The notes below the pieces were generated by a model. The model was not told the origin of the DNA and searched no databases. It worked only from the letters and a program-made list of their open reading frames with translations. A program made the translations under genes and the position numbers. Shown here piece after piece: positions 36,495 through 44,554 of a stretch of 64,000 bases of DNA. Positions within the stretch are counted from its first letter, which is position 1, and each line of letters begins with the position of its first letter. The stretch lies in contig NZ_KB907211.1 in NCBI RefSeq assembly GCF_000381885.1, positions 62,001 through 126,000 on the forward strand, in the 5' to 3' direction. This stretch comes from Actinomadura atramentaria DSM 43919 (lineage in GTDB: Bacteria > Actinomycetota > Actinomycetes > Streptosporangiales > Streptosporangiaceae).

Positions 36495-37096
36495 TCAAGG
36501 TCCTGCTGGCCGACGACCACCTCCTGATCCGGGAGGCGCTGGTGCTCCTGCTGGAGACCGAGGACGGCATCGAGGTCGTCGCGGACGTCGGCCGGGGCGA
36601 CGAGGCGGTGGACCGGGCGCTGGCCCTCAAACCGGACGTCGCCGTCCTGGACATCGACATGCCCGGCCTGGACGGGCTCGCCGCCGCCGAGCGGCTGGCG
36701 CGGGACCTGCCGACGTGCCGCCTGGTGATCGTCACCGCGCACGGCCGGCCGGGCAACCTGCGCCGCGCGATGGGCGCGGGCGTGCGCGGGTTCCTCGGCA
36801 AGGACGCGCCGGGCGCGCGGCTGGCGGAGGTGATCCGGCAGGTGGCGGGCGGCGCGCGGTACATCGACCCGCAGCTCGCGGCGGACGCGCTGGCGGCGGA
36901 GGAGTGCCCGCTGACGCCGCGCGAGCTGGATGCGCTGCGCGCGGCGGCGGACGGGGCGCCGGTCGCGCGGATCGCGCGGGCGCTGGGGCTGTCGGAGGGG
37001 ACGGTCCGCAACTACCTGTCGTCGGCCGTCACGAAGCTGGGGGTGGACAACCGGCACGGCGCGGTGCGGGCCGCGCGGGAGGCCGGGTGGCTCTGA
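36491..37096 (+). CDS. NarL/FixJ response regulator (DesR-like)
   Basis: This 201-residue regulator has the receiver with LLADDHLLIREAL, phospho-acceptor Asp in VAVLDIDMPGLDG (about residue 54) and Lys in GFLGKDAPG. It has a LuxR-type DNA-binding domain (LTPRELDALRAAADGAPVARIARALGLSEGTV). The ATG overlaps the kinase stop (ATGA). It is the cognate partner of the kinase at 35349; targets are unknown and may include the neighbouring ABC-like gene. Confidence 0.9.
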   Translation: MIKVLLADDHLLIREALVLLLETEDGIEVVADVGRGDEAVDRALALKPDVAVLDIDMPGLDGLAAAERLARDLPTCRLVIVTAHGRPGNLRRAMGAGVRGFLGKDAPGARLAEVIRQVAGGARYIDPQLAADALAAEECPLTPRELDALRAAADGAPVARIARALGLSEGTVRNYLSSAVTKLGVDNRHGAVRAAREAGWL

Positions 37097-37099
37097 GGG

Positions 37100-37672
37100 T
37101 CAGACGGGGTGGTTCGCCGGGGCGTGGGACCGCTCCAATTCAAGGACGTCCAGGACCGTTCCCGCGGGGTCGAGCGCTTCGATGAGCGGCGCGCGCCGCG
37201 CCGACCACACGACGGCGACGTGCCCGTGCGCCGGGACGGGCAGCAGCCGCGGCCCCACCCGGATCTGCGCGACCTCGGCGGCGACGCGCAGCCGCACCTG
37301 GTTGACGTACTTCGCGCCCCACGGCAGCAGCCGGTCGGCGTTGCGGACCGTCCGGCCGGTCCCGTAGCGGCGAAGGTGGCGGCCCAGTTCGGCGGCCGTG
37401 CGGCGGGCCAGCGGCTCGGCGGGCGCGGCCCCGCCCCCGCCGCCGAGGGCGAGCCACTCGCCGTTGCGGCGGTGGAAGGTCCAGCCGTCGATGAAGCCCT
37501 CGCCGAGGGTTCCGGTGTCCTCCAGGGTCAGGACGGCGACGACGGCGACGTCGCCGTTGACGTCCACGGCGAGCGGCAGGAACGACCGGTCCGCGACCGG
37601 CGCCTCAACGGCGTCGGGCAGGCCGTCGCGGAGGAGGCGCAGACACTCCTCGTTCACCTCATGATCGTTCAT
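37100..37672 (-). CDS. Conserved hypothetical protein, 190 aa
   Basis: This soluble protein has a helical N terminus (NEECLRLLRDGLPDAVEAP), then alternating strands including VNGDVAVVAVLTLEDTGTLG, a GWTFHRRNGEWLALGGGGG turn, and a basic/aromatic second half (LPWGAKYVNQVRLRVAAEVAQI). AGAGG lies nine bases before the ATG at 37672. It resembles small actinomycete proteins annotated only as hypothetical. It is convergent with the response regulator (3-bp gap) and I do not recognise a domain. Confidence 0.65.
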   Translation of the reverse strand: MNDHEVNEECLRLLRDGLPDAVEAPVADRSFLPLAVDVNGDVAVVAVLTLEDTGTLGEGFIDGWTFHRRNGEWLALGGGGGAAPAEPLARRTAAELGRHLRRYGTGRTVRNADRLLPWGAKYVNQVRLRVAAEVAQIRVGPRLLPVPAHGHVAVVWSARRAPLIEALDPAGTVLDVLELERSHAPANHPV

Positions 37673-37802
37673 GATCCCGGACCTCTGTCTTCACTGGGCA
37701 GGACGACGGCACCGCGAGCGCGGAACCATCGGCGCACATACTCTAAAGGTCCGGCTCGTGAGGTTTTGCGCAGACGGTCGTTCTCTTCCCGTTCAACCGG
37801 TA

Positions 37803-38258
37803 TCAATCTCGTGGCGGTGCGGAAAGCTTCGGTGAAATCGCTGGTGAGAGGGCTCGGAAGGCCAGTGCGGCGCACAGTGCGGACAGCGGGATTTCAGCCC
37901 CGACGGCGAGGGCGACGGCGACCGTCCGGTCGGCTCCCGGAGCGGCGGTCGTGACGTCGAACCAGGCGTCCATCGCGAGCAGCGCGGCGGTCGCGGCGGC
38001 GGTCAGGCCGTGGCGCGGATCACCCCGCCGCAGCAGCAGCCCGGTGGCGACGAAACCGGCGGCCATCGCCAGGTCCAGGCCGACCCACGCGGTGGACCAG
38101 TTGGACACCTCGGCCGTCGCCGGCAGCCGTGCCGCGAGGAAGCAGACCCACGGGACGAGCGCCGCGCCCGCGCCCGTCAGGACCCACGGCAGGTGGCCCC
38201 GCGCGGTGAGCGGACGGGTCCGGAACAGGGGCCGGGCGGTGGGCGCGCTGCTGATCAT
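37803..38258 (-). CDS. Four-helix integral membrane protein
   Basis: This 151-residue membrane protein has about four transmembrane segments (LPWVLTGAGAALVPWVCFLA, AWVGLDLAMAAGFVATGLLL, LTAAATAALLAMDAWFDVTT, VAVALAVGAEIPLSALCAAL) and a short cytoplasmic tail. The ATG at 38258 follows GGGAG. It is divergent from the sensor kinase at 38413 and separated by an operator-like inverted repeat, so it may be a target of that two-component system. The function is unknown. Confidence 0.7.
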   Translation of the reverse strand: MISSAPTARPLFRTRPLTARGHLPWVLTGAGAALVPWVCFLAARLPATAEVSNWSTAWVGLDLAMAAGFVATGLLLRRGDPRHGLTAAATAALLAMDAWFDVTTAAPGADRTVAVALAVGAEIPLSALCAALAFRALSPAISPKLSAPPRD

Positions 38259-38334
38259 GTCGTGCTCCCTTCGGTGGTCTGGTCCCCAGCCTTCCGCCGC
38301 GCGCCGTCGATGTCGGTAACGCGGCTTTCCGACC

Positions 38335-38358
38335 GGGGGTGGCACTAGGTACACCCCC
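38335..38358. promoter_or_regulatory. GGGGGT-N12-ACCCCC inverted repeat between divergent genes
   Basis: The perfect 6-bp arms GGGGGT (38335-38340) and ACCCCC (38353-38358) flank a 12-bp centre containing CTAGGTAC, about 55 bp before the kinase gene. Position and symmetry suit binding by a dimeric NarL-type response regulator that controls both divergent genes. The repeat is observed; its function is inferred. Confidence 0.4.
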
Positions 38359-38412
38359 GCCCTGGAAGTCGCTGCATGGTGGGGGTTCGTCCCGGCCTCT
38401 AGGGTTTCCGGC

Positions 38413-39717
38413 ATGGTCTCCCCGCCCGCCCGGTCGCTGCGGGCGCACGCCCCCTGGACGCGCGCCGCGTGGCGGGACACGGCGTTCGCCCTGTCCGGCG
38501 CGCCGCTGCACGCCGCGTGCTGGGCGATCCTCGTCCTGCCGTGGACCGTGTGGGTGCCCGTCGACACGCTGTCGGTGCTCGGCGTCCTCGCCGCGACGTT
38601 CCTGGCCGTCCTCGCGCTGGCGCGTCCGCTGACCCGCGCGCACCGCGAGCGCGCGTGGGCGGTGCTCGGCGCGGACGTGCCCGAGCCGCCGCCCCGGCCC
38701 GGCGGCGTACTGCGCGGCCCGCTGCGGGCGCTGCGCACCGAGGACCTGTGGCGCGAGCTGCGCTACCACCTGCTCGTCGGCCCGCTGCTCGGCGCGGCCG
38801 CCGCGCTGCTCGCGCTCGCCTGGGCGGGCGGCGCCGGCCTGGCCGCGTACGCCCTGTACGCGTGGAAGCTCCCGAACGCCGACCCGCTCGACATCGGCGC
38901 GCACGCCGGGACGCTCGCCCGGTTCACCGTCAGCCTCGGCTCCCACACCGTCCGCACCGCCGTGCTGACCGCCGCCGGGCTGGCGCTGCTGGCCGCCGCG
39001 CCGTGGGCCGCCGCCGCCGTCCGGCGGCTGGACCTGCGGGCCATGCGCGCGCTGCTCGGCCCCGACCGCGCCCGCGAGCTGGAACGCCGCGTCGAGGACC
39101 TGGCGGGCAAGCGCGCCGACGTCGTGGACGCCGCCGACCTGGAGCGCCGCCGCATCGAGCGCGACCTCCACGACGGCGCGCAGCAGCGGCTGGTGTCGCT
39201 GGCCATGAACCTCGGGCTGGCCCGCGAGACGCTGACCGGCGTCCCCGAGCCCGCGATGCGCGTGATCGTCGAGGCGCACGAGGAGGCCAAGGCGGCGCTG
39301 ACCGAGCTGCGCGGCCTGATCCGCGGCCTGCACCCGGCCGTCCTGGAGGACCGGGGCCTGGACGCGGCGCTGTCGGGCGTCGCGGCGCGCGTCCCGCTGC
39401 CGGTGCGGCTGCGGGTGGACGTGCCCGAGCGGGTCGCCGCGACCGTCGAGGCCGTCGCCTACTTCGTCGTGTCCGAGGCGCTGACCAACGTCGTGAAGCA
39501 CGCGGGCGCGGCGTCGGTGGAGGTCGAGGTCGTCCGGGACGGCCCGGCGCTGCGCGTCCGCGTCGCCGACGACGGCGCGGGCGGCGCGGACCCGGCGCGC
39601 GGCACCGGGCTGACCGGCCTCGCCCGCCGCGTCCGGTCCGTGGACGGGACGTTCCGCATCGTGAGTCCCCCCGGCGGCCCGACCGCCCTGACCGTGGAGC
39701 TGCCGTGCGCGTTGTGA
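38413..39717 (+). CDS. Sensor histidine kinase with membrane sensor domain
   Basis: This 434-residue kinase has four hydrophobic helices in two pairs (about 30-75 and 115-200), as in the putative-sensor domain of actinomycete kinases. The HisKA_3 domain has its phospho-His in RIERDLHDGAQQRLVSLAMN (about residue 258). The ATPase domain has VVSEALTNVVKHAG and VADDGAGGA..GTGLTGLARR. It overlaps the response regulator by 13 bp. The block matches kinases that sense envelope stress or antimicrobial peptides. The signal is not determined. Confidence 0.9.
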   Translation: MVSPPARSLRAHAPWTRAAWRDTAFALSGAPLHAACWAILVLPWTVWVPVDTLSVLGVLAATFLAVLALARPLTRAHRERAWAVLGADVPEPPPRPGGVLRGPLRALRTEDLWRELRYHLLVGPLLGAAAALLALAWAGGAGLAAYALYAWKLPNADPLDIGAHAGTLARFTVSLGSHTVRTAVLTAAGLALLAAAPWAAAAVRRLDLRAMRALLGPDRARELERRVEDLAGKRADVVDAADLERRRIERDLHDGAQQRLVSLAMNLGLARETLTGVPEPAMRVIVEAHEEAKAALTELRGLIRGLHPAVLEDRGLDAALSGVAARVPLPVRLRVDVPERVAATVEAVAYFVVSEALTNVVKHAGAASVEVEVVRDGPALRVRVADDGAGGADPARGTGLTGLARRVRSVDGTFRIVSPPGGPTALTVELPCAL

Positions 39718-40352
39718 TCGCCGAGGACTCGGTTCTGCTGCGGGCCGGGCTGATCAAGCTGCTGGAGACGTCCGGGTTCGAGGTCGTCGCGGCGGTGGGG
39801 GAGGCCGACGGGCTGCTGGCCGCCGTCGCCGAGCACCGGCCCGACCTGGCCGTCGTGGACGTGCGGATGCCGCCGGGCTACACCGACGAGGGCGTCCGCG
39901 CCGCGCTGGTGATCCGCCGCGAGTCGCCGGGCGTCGCGGTGCTGCTGCTGTCGCAGTACGTGGAGGAGAGGTACGCCGCCGACCTGCTGTCGGAGCACAC
40001 GAGCGGGATCGGCTACCTGCTGAAGGACCGCGTCGCGGACGTCTCGGCGTTCCTCGACGCGCTGCGCCGCGTCGCCGCCGGGGGCACCGCGCTGGACCCG
40101 GAGGTCGTCGCGCAGCTCCTGCTGCGCCGCAACGCCGACCCGCTCGGCCGGCTCACGCCCCGCGAGCGCGACGTGCTGGCGCTGATGGCCGAGGGCCGGT
40201 CGAACGCGGGCATCGCGGGCGCGCTGACCGTCAGCGAGAGCGCGGTCGCCAAGCACATCAACAGCATCTTCACCAAGCTGGACCTGCCGCACGCGGAGGG
40301 CGACCACCGCCGCGTCCTGGCGGTGCTGCGGTTCCTGGACGGTGACGCGTGA
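39705..40352 (+). CDS. LuxR-type response regulator
   Basis: This 215-residue regulator has the receiver with VVIAEDSVLLRAGLIKLL, phospho-acceptor Asp in LAVVDVRMPPGYTDEG (about residue 53) and Lys in GYLLKDRVAD. The C-terminal helix-turn-helix contains LTPRERDVLALMAEGRSNAGIA. The PPGYTDEG signature is characteristic of this actinomycete subgroup. It is coupled to the kinase upstream (13-bp overlap) and the exported beta-repeat protein downstream (GTGA overlap). Confidence 0.92.
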   Translation: MRVVIAEDSVLLRAGLIKLLETSGFEVVAAVGEADGLLAAVAEHRPDLAVVDVRMPPGYTDEGVRAALVIRRESPGVAVLLLSQYVEERYAADLLSEHTSGIGYLLKDRVADVSAFLDALRRVAAGGTALDPEVVAQLLLRRNADPLGRLTPRERDVLALMAEGRSNAGIAGALTVSESAVAKHINSIFTKLDLPHAEGDHRRVLAVLRFLDGDA

Positions 40353-41155
40353 GCGCCGGCCGGCCGCGGCGGCGCGGCGTGTGGCTGGCGCTGGCGGCGC
40401 TGACGGGCTGCGCGGTGGTGCTGCCCGCGTCGGCGGAGGCGGCGGGGCATCTGCTGCGGCAGACCGTCGAGGTGCCGGTGGCGTTCGACCGGCCGCCGCG
40501 CGAGGTCCGGCTGGACGCCGGGAACGCGCGGGTGTCGTTCGGCGCGGCGCGGGACGGGCGCGCCCGCGTCCACGAGCGGCTGACCTGGGCGCTGCGCCGT
40601 CCGGCGGTCCGGATGACGTGGTCCGGCGACGTCCTGTGGGTCAAGGTCGAGTGCGGCCACCGCGAGCGCATGACGCCGGGCCTGTCCTGCTCGGTCGCGC
40701 TGGACTTCCAGGTCCCCGCGGCGACGGCGGTGACGTCCACGTCCGCGGCGGGCGAGGTCGCGGTCCGCGGTCTGACCGGCCCGGTGGTCATGCGGACGCG
40801 CGGCGGTTCGCTGGACCTGGCCGACACGTCCGGGCCGGTGGACTTCGAGGCGGGCTCCGGGAATCTGCTGGCGCGGGGCCTGCGCGCGGCGCGCGTCAAG
40901 GCGCACGTCGGGTCGGGCGACGTCCGAATGGGGTTCGCGGGCGCGCCGGAGTCGGTGGACGCGCGGACCGGTTCGGGGGAGATCGAGGTTGCGGTGCCGC
41001 CCGGTTCGCACTACCGGTTGCGGGGCGAGACCGGATCGGGGGACCGGAACATCGACCAGGCCGTTCCGGACTCGAACGCGCCGGGGGTTCTGGACCTGTC
41101 GACCGGTTCGGGCTCGGTCGCGGTGCGGTACGCCGCGCCCGACGAGGGATTGTGA
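40349..41155 (+). CDS. Exported DUF4097-like beta-repeat protein
   Basis: This 268-residue protein has an N-terminal signal or anchor (residues 9-31, LALAALTGCAVVLPASAEAA). The mature part is built of short repeated beta-turn units (VTSTSAAGEVAVRGLTGPVV, TGSGEIEVAVPPGS, STGSGSVAVRYAAP), typical of DUF4097/adhesin-like right-handed beta folds. A Cys at about residue 20 sits near a lipobox-like context but is not a clean lipobox. The GTG overlaps the regulator stop, so it belongs to the two-component operon. It may act as an accessory sensor or effector; no enzyme motif is seen. Confidence 0.7.
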   Translation: MSAGRPRRRGVWLALAALTGCAVVLPASAEAAGHLLRQTVEVPVAFDRPPREVRLDAGNARVSFGAARDGRARVHERLTWALRRPAVRMTWSGDVLWVKVECGHRERMTPGLSCSVALDFQVPAATAVTSTSAAGEVAVRGLTGPVVMRTRGGSLDLADTSGPVDFEAGSGNLLARGLRAARVKAHVGSGDVRMGFAGAPESVDARTGSGEIEVAVPPGSHYRLRGETGSGDRNIDQAVPDSNAPGVLDLSTGSGSVAVRYAAPDEGL

Positions 41156-41190
41156 CCCTCGTCATAACCCCAGGTCATCCGGCATGTACG

Positions 41191-41220
41191 GTTTGACGTT
41201 TTTTGTGCGGAGCGTGTTAA
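41191..41220 (+). promoter_or_regulatory. Candidate metNIQ promoter
   Basis: TTGACG (41191-41196), an 18-base spacer and TTAACT (41215-41220) form a plausible vegetative promoter in an otherwise GC-rich gap. The -35 is good but the -10 is a weak match. Transcription would start about at 41227-41230, so the leader peptide ATG at 41230 would be at or next to the 5' end, consistent with a leaderless mRNA. The prediction is from sequence only. Confidence 0.5.
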
Positions 41221-41229
41221 CTCGTACGC

Positions 41230-41322
41230 ATGACCGTCGCACGCCTCCGCCCGCCGTGCCGCTCCCGGATGCCCGGGACCGCCGCCGCGACGGCGCACGC
41301 GTGCCGAATGTGCGGGTGCTGA
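41230..41322 (+). CDS. Cys-rich leader peptide of metNIQ
   Basis: This 30-residue open frame begins with an ATG nine bases after the candidate -10 element. Three of its last six codons are TGC (ending H-A-C-R-M-C-G-C before TGA), with one more Cys at residue 10. It lies about 190 bp upstream of a methionine/sulphur-uptake operon. Cys-ended small upstream frames are known in actinobacteria to sense cysteinyl-tRNA supply and control downstream sulphur genes by ribosome-dependent attenuation. A similar role here is inferred. I found no perfect competing hairpins by eye, only a CTCGC/GCGAG pairing around 41336-41355. Confidence 0.6.
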   Translation: MTVARLRPPCRSRMPGTAAATAHACRMCGC

Positions 41323-41515
41323 GGGCCCCCGTCCCGCCTCGCGCCCCGAAGCGAGCCGAACCGCACCGCGCCTCTGGACACCGCACGTGGAACTCGAACT
41401 GCACCGGCTGACGCACGCCCCGTATCCGCCGGGTCTCGCGTAGCCGCGCGCCGTCCAGCACCGCCCTCGTCCGCGCCGCCCGCCCGCGGCCCGCCTCCGC
41501 CGGGACAGATTTCCT

Positions 41516-42514
41516 GTGATTCAGATCGAGAAACTTCGCAAGGTCTACAAGACCCGCGGCCGAACCGTCGCCGCCGTCGACGGCGTCGACCTCGCGGTGG
41601 CCGCCGGAACGGTCCACGGCGTCCTCGGCCGCAGCGGCGCGGGCAAGAGCACCCTGCTGCGCTGCGTCAACCTGCTGGAACGCCCCGACTCCGGCCGCGT
41701 CCTGGTGGACGGCCGCGACCTGCTCGCCCTTCCGCGCGGCGAACTGCGCTGCGCCCGGCAGCGGATCGGGATGATCCACCAGCACTTCGGGCTGCTGTCC
41801 AGCCGGACCGTCGCCGGGAACGTCGCGTTCCCGCTGGAGGTCATGGGCGTCTCGCGCGCCGAGCGGGCCGCGCGCGTCGCCGAACTCCTCGACCTCGTCG
41901 GGCTGACCGACCACGCGGGCGCCTACCCCGCGCGGATCTCCGGCGGGCAGAAGCAGCGCGTCGGCATCGCCCGCGCGCTCGCCGGACGGCCGCACGTCCT
42001 GCTGTCGGACGAGGCGACGTCCGCGCTCGACCCCGAGACCACCGCGTCGATCCTGGAGCTGCTGCGCGACCTCAACCGGCGGCTCGGCCTCACGATCCTG
42101 CTGATCACGCACGAGATGGACGTCGTCCGGCGGATCTGCGACTCGGCGTCGGTGATGCGCGCGGGCCGGTTCACCGAGTCCGGGCCCGTCCGCGACCTGC
42201 TGCTGCGGCCCGGCTCGGAGCTGGCGCGCGGCCTGTTCCCGCTGCCCGACCCCGACCCGCGGCCCGGCACGACCGTCGTGGACGTGACGTTCGAGGGCGA
42301 CGGGGCCGACCGCCCGTTCGTGTCCGCGCTCGCCCGCGCCCACGACATCGACGTCAACATCCTCGGCGGCTCCGTCGCGGAGGCGGGCGGCACCCGCATC
42401 GGGCGGCTCCGCGTCGAGCTGCCCGGCGACCCCGCCGCCAACGCCGGGCCGCTGGCGTACCTGCGCGACGCGGGGCTGGCCTTCGAGACCCACACGCCGG
42501 AGGTGCGGGCATGA
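41516..42514 (+). CDS. metN: Methionine ABC transporter ATP-binding protein
   Basis: This 332-residue MetN has Walker A GRSGAGKSTLLRCVN, Q-loop MIHQHFGLLSSRTV, signature ISGGQKQRVGIARAL, Walker B VLLSDEATSALDPET and H-loop LITHEMDVVRRI. A C-terminal NIL regulatory domain (about 255-330) binds methionine in relatives and inhibits transport. The GTG at 41516 begins MIQIEKLRKVYKT. It overlaps the permease gene by 4 bp. It drives uptake of methionine (or related sulphur amino acids) with MetI and MetQ. Confidence 0.93.
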   Translation: MIQIEKLRKVYKTRGRTVAAVDGVDLAVAAGTVHGVLGRSGAGKSTLLRCVNLLERPDSGRVLVDGRDLLALPRGELRCARQRIGMIHQHFGLLSSRTVAGNVAFPLEVMGVSRAERAARVAELLDLVGLTDHAGAYPARISGGQKQRVGIARALAGRPHVLLSDEATSALDPETTASILELLRDLNRRLGLTILLITHEMDVVRRICDSASVMRAGRFTESGPVRDLLLRPGSELARGLFPLPDPDPRPGTTVVDVTFEGDGADRPFVSALARAHDIDVNILGGSVAEAGGTRIGRLRVELPGDPAANAGPLAYLRDAGLAFETHTPEVRA

Positions 42515-43167
42515 CCTGGGACGAGATGGAGCCCCTGCTGCGCCAGGGAACACTCGAAACCTTGCAGATGACGTTCTGGTCGGCGCTGTTCACCGCCGTC
42601 GGCGGGCTGCTGCTCGGCGTCGTGCTCGTCGTCACCGACCGGGACGGGCTGCTGCCGCTCGCGCCCGTCAACGCCGTCGTCGGGCTGATCGTCAACATCG
42701 GGCGGGCGGTGCCGTTCATCATCCTGCTGATGGCGCTGATCCCCGTCACGACGGCCGTGGTCGGGACGTCCATCGGCACCACGGCGGCGATCATGCCGCT
42801 GACGATCGCGGCGATCCCGTTCTACGCACGGCTCGTCGAGACGTCTTTGCGGGAGGTCGAGCCGGGCACCGTCGCCGCCGCGCTGGCGCTCGGCGCGTCC
42901 CGCGTCCAGATCATCGGCAAGGTGCTGCTCCGCGAGGCCCGCGCGGGCCTCATCGCGGGGCTGACCGTCACCGTCATCGCGCTCATCGGCTACTCCGCGA
43001 TGGCGGGCGCGATCGGCGGCGGCGGCCTCGGCGACCTCGCCAAACGCTACGGCTACCAGCGGTTCGAGACCGGGATGATGCTGATCATCGTCGTCCTGCT
43101 CGTCGTGCTGGTGGCGCTCGTCCAGATGCTCGGGGACTGGGCCGCCCGGCGGCTCGGCCACCGCTGA
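42511..43167 (+). CDS. metI: Methionine ABC transporter permease
   Basis: This 218-residue MetI-type permease has five membrane helices and the EAA-like coupling loop (EVEPGTVAAALALGASRVQII, about residues 112-132) that contacts MetN. Start and end motifs are METP-like (EMEPLLRQGTLETLQMTFWSA, FETGMMLIIVVLLVVLVALV). The ATG overlaps the metN stop (ATGA). It forms the membrane channel of the transporter. Confidence 0.93.
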   Translation: MTWDEMEPLLRQGTLETLQMTFWSALFTAVGGLLLGVVLVVTDRDGLLPLAPVNAVVGLIVNIGRAVPFIILLMALIPVTTAVVGTSIGTTAAIMPLTIAAIPFYARLVETSLREVEPGTVAAALALGASRVQIIGKVLLREARAGLIAGLTVTVIALIGYSAMAGAIGGGGLGDLAKRYGYQRFETGMMLIIVVLLVVLVALVQMLGDWAARRLGHR

Positions 43168-43202
43168 GTTCTTTGTCCCACCCGAAGAGAAAGGCACTTC
43201 TC

Positions 43203-44006
43203 GTGCTCCGCAAACTGACCGCCGTCGCCCTGTCCGCCGGGCTCCTGTTCGGCCTCGCCGCGTGCGGCGGATCGTCGGACGACGACGACACCCTCACCGT
43301 GGGGGCCACCTCGGTCCCGCACGCCGAGATCCTGAACTACGTCAAGGACAACCTCGCCGCCAAGGCCGGCATCAAGCTGGAGGTGAAGGAGTTCAGCGAG
43401 TACGAGCAGCTCAACCCGGCCCTGGCCGACAAGCAGCTCGACGCGAACTACTTCCAGCACAAGCCGTACCTGGACGAGTCGAACCAGAAGACCGGCGAGA
43501 AGCTGGTGTTCGTCGCCGGAATCCACCTCGAGCCGCTCGGCGTCTACTCCAAGAAGGTCAAGAGCCTTTCCGAGCTGAAGCAGGGCGCGACGGTCTCGCT
43601 GCCGAGCGACCCGACGAACGAGGGCCGCGCGCTGAAGCTCCTCGCGGACAACGGCCTGATCACCCTGAAGGACGGCGCGGGCCAGACCGCGACCGAGAAG
43701 GACGTCGCGACGAACCCGAAGGGCATCAAGTTCCGCCCGACCGACGCCGCGTCGCTCCCGCGCCAGCTCGGCGACGTGGACGCCTCCGTCATCAACGGCA
43801 ACTACGCCCTCGAGGCCAGGCTGAACCCGGCCAAGGACGCGCTCGTCGCCGAGAAGACCGAGGGCAACCCGTACGTCAACGGCCTGGTCACCCGCCCCGG
43901 GGACGAGAACGACCCGAAGATCAAGAAGCTGGTCGAACTCCTGAAGAGCCCCGAGGTCAAGAAGTTCATCGAGGACAAGTACCAGGGCTCGGTCATCCCG
44001 GCCTGA
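43203..44006 (+). CDS. metQ: Methionine-binding lipoprotein
   Basis: This 267-residue substrate-binding lipoprotein has a signal peptide with lipobox LAACG (lipidated Cys at about residue 21), then LTVGATSVPHAEILNYV and FSEYEQLNPALADKQLDANYFQHKPYL. The typical MetQ block is DPTNEGRALKLLADNGLITLK and the ending is KFIEDKYQGSVIPA. The GTG at 43203 fits the signal peptide; a longer frame from a TTG at 43173 would place charged residues ahead of it. It delivers methionine to MetNI outside the membrane. Confidence 0.93.
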   Translation: MLRKLTAVALSAGLLFGLAACGGSSDDDDTLTVGATSVPHAEILNYVKDNLAAKAGIKLEVKEFSEYEQLNPALADKQLDANYFQHKPYLDESNQKTGEKLVFVAGIHLEPLGVYSKKVKSLSELKQGATVSLPSDPTNEGRALKLLADNGLITLKDGAGQTATEKDVATNPKGIKFRPTDAASLPRQLGDVDASVINGNYALEARLNPAKDALVAEKTEGNPYVNGLVTRPGDENDPKIKKLVELLKSPEVKKFIEDKYQGSVIPA

Positions 44007-44014
44007 CCCGCAGC

Positions 44015-44058
44015 ACGCGCGCGGCCCCGGCGGACTGTCCCGCCGGGGCCGCGCGCGT
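44015..44058 (+). terminator. Terminator after metQ
   Basis: A perfect 19-bp stem (arms 44015-44033 and 44040-44058, 6-base loop) starts 8 bp after the metQ stop. This is one of the strongest hairpins in the window and should separate metNIQ from the following gene. Confidence 0.88.
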
Positions 44059-44114
44059 ATCGGGCCGAAACCGGACTTCGCGTGCGCACGGGTCAACCAG
44101 GACACAATGGGGCG

Positions 44115-44423
44115 ATGGACGGGCTGGAGTGGTGGCGGACCGGTGACGCGCGCTTCCCCGTCGCCGCCAACATGGACGGCTGCTGGGTGGTGCTGCGGCT
44201 CAACGGGTTCCCCGACCACCCGCTGTGGACGGTTTTCGTGGACGGCGCCGCCCGCTGGGACGCCGACGCGCTGCCGCCCGAGTGGGGCGCCCCGCTGGAA
44301 ACGTCCGCGACCGCGCCCGACCCCGCGCTGGCCGCCCAGGTGCTCGCGCCCGTCCAGGGCTTCGCGGTCTACGGCAGCGAGGTCGGCGAACCTTGCGACG
44401 ACCCGGTCTGCTGCCCGGTCTGA
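44115..44423 (+). CDS. Hypothetical protein, 102 aa, Cys-rich tail
   Basis: This small acidic, Trp-rich protein (DGLEWWRTGDARFPVAANMDG, GCWVVLRLNGFPDHPLWTVF) resembles actinomycete proteins of the DUF-only class with an immunity-like WWxxG start. It ends in a Cys cluster, EPCDDPVCCPV. The ATG at 44115 gives this start. It lies 131 bp upstream of the first STM4015-like gene on the same strand. Linkage to that cluster is possible but not shown. Confidence 0.6.
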   Translation: MDGLEWWRTGDARFPVAANMDGCWVVLRLNGFPDHPLWTVFVDGAARWDADALPPEWGAPLETSATAPDPALAAQVLAPVQGFAVYGSEVGEPCDDPVCCPV

Positions 44424-44554
44424 AAAGGAAAGCAGGGCGTAAATCGCCTTGGTCCGGTCACGGGGTGTTCGTCGTTTCGGCGGGATTTGTCGGGCGGAAC
44501 TGGTAGGACGGTCCGGACGAAGATCCCCAGAGCCGACGAAAGGCCGGTTCGTCC

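Larger units (their letters stand above)
41156..41515 (+). promoter_or_regulatory. metNIQ leader region
   Basis: This 360-bp gap holds the promoter at 41191-41220, the Cys-rich leader frame at 41230-41322, and a second, weaker 18-codon GTG frame at 41387-41443. No match to a SAM riboswitch core was recognised. The metN ribosome-binding site is probably the GGGACAG shortly before the GTG at 41516. The region is long enough for attenuation control. Confidence 0.5.

Noticed and set aside
41387..41443. Second small frame (18 codons, GTG start) in the metN leader
   Set aside because: No ribosome-binding site and no Cys run; kept only as a possibility in the leader description.
41156..41515. SAM riboswitch upstream of metN
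   Set aside because: I could not find conserved core helices of any SAM class; the Cys-rich leader peptide explains the leader better.
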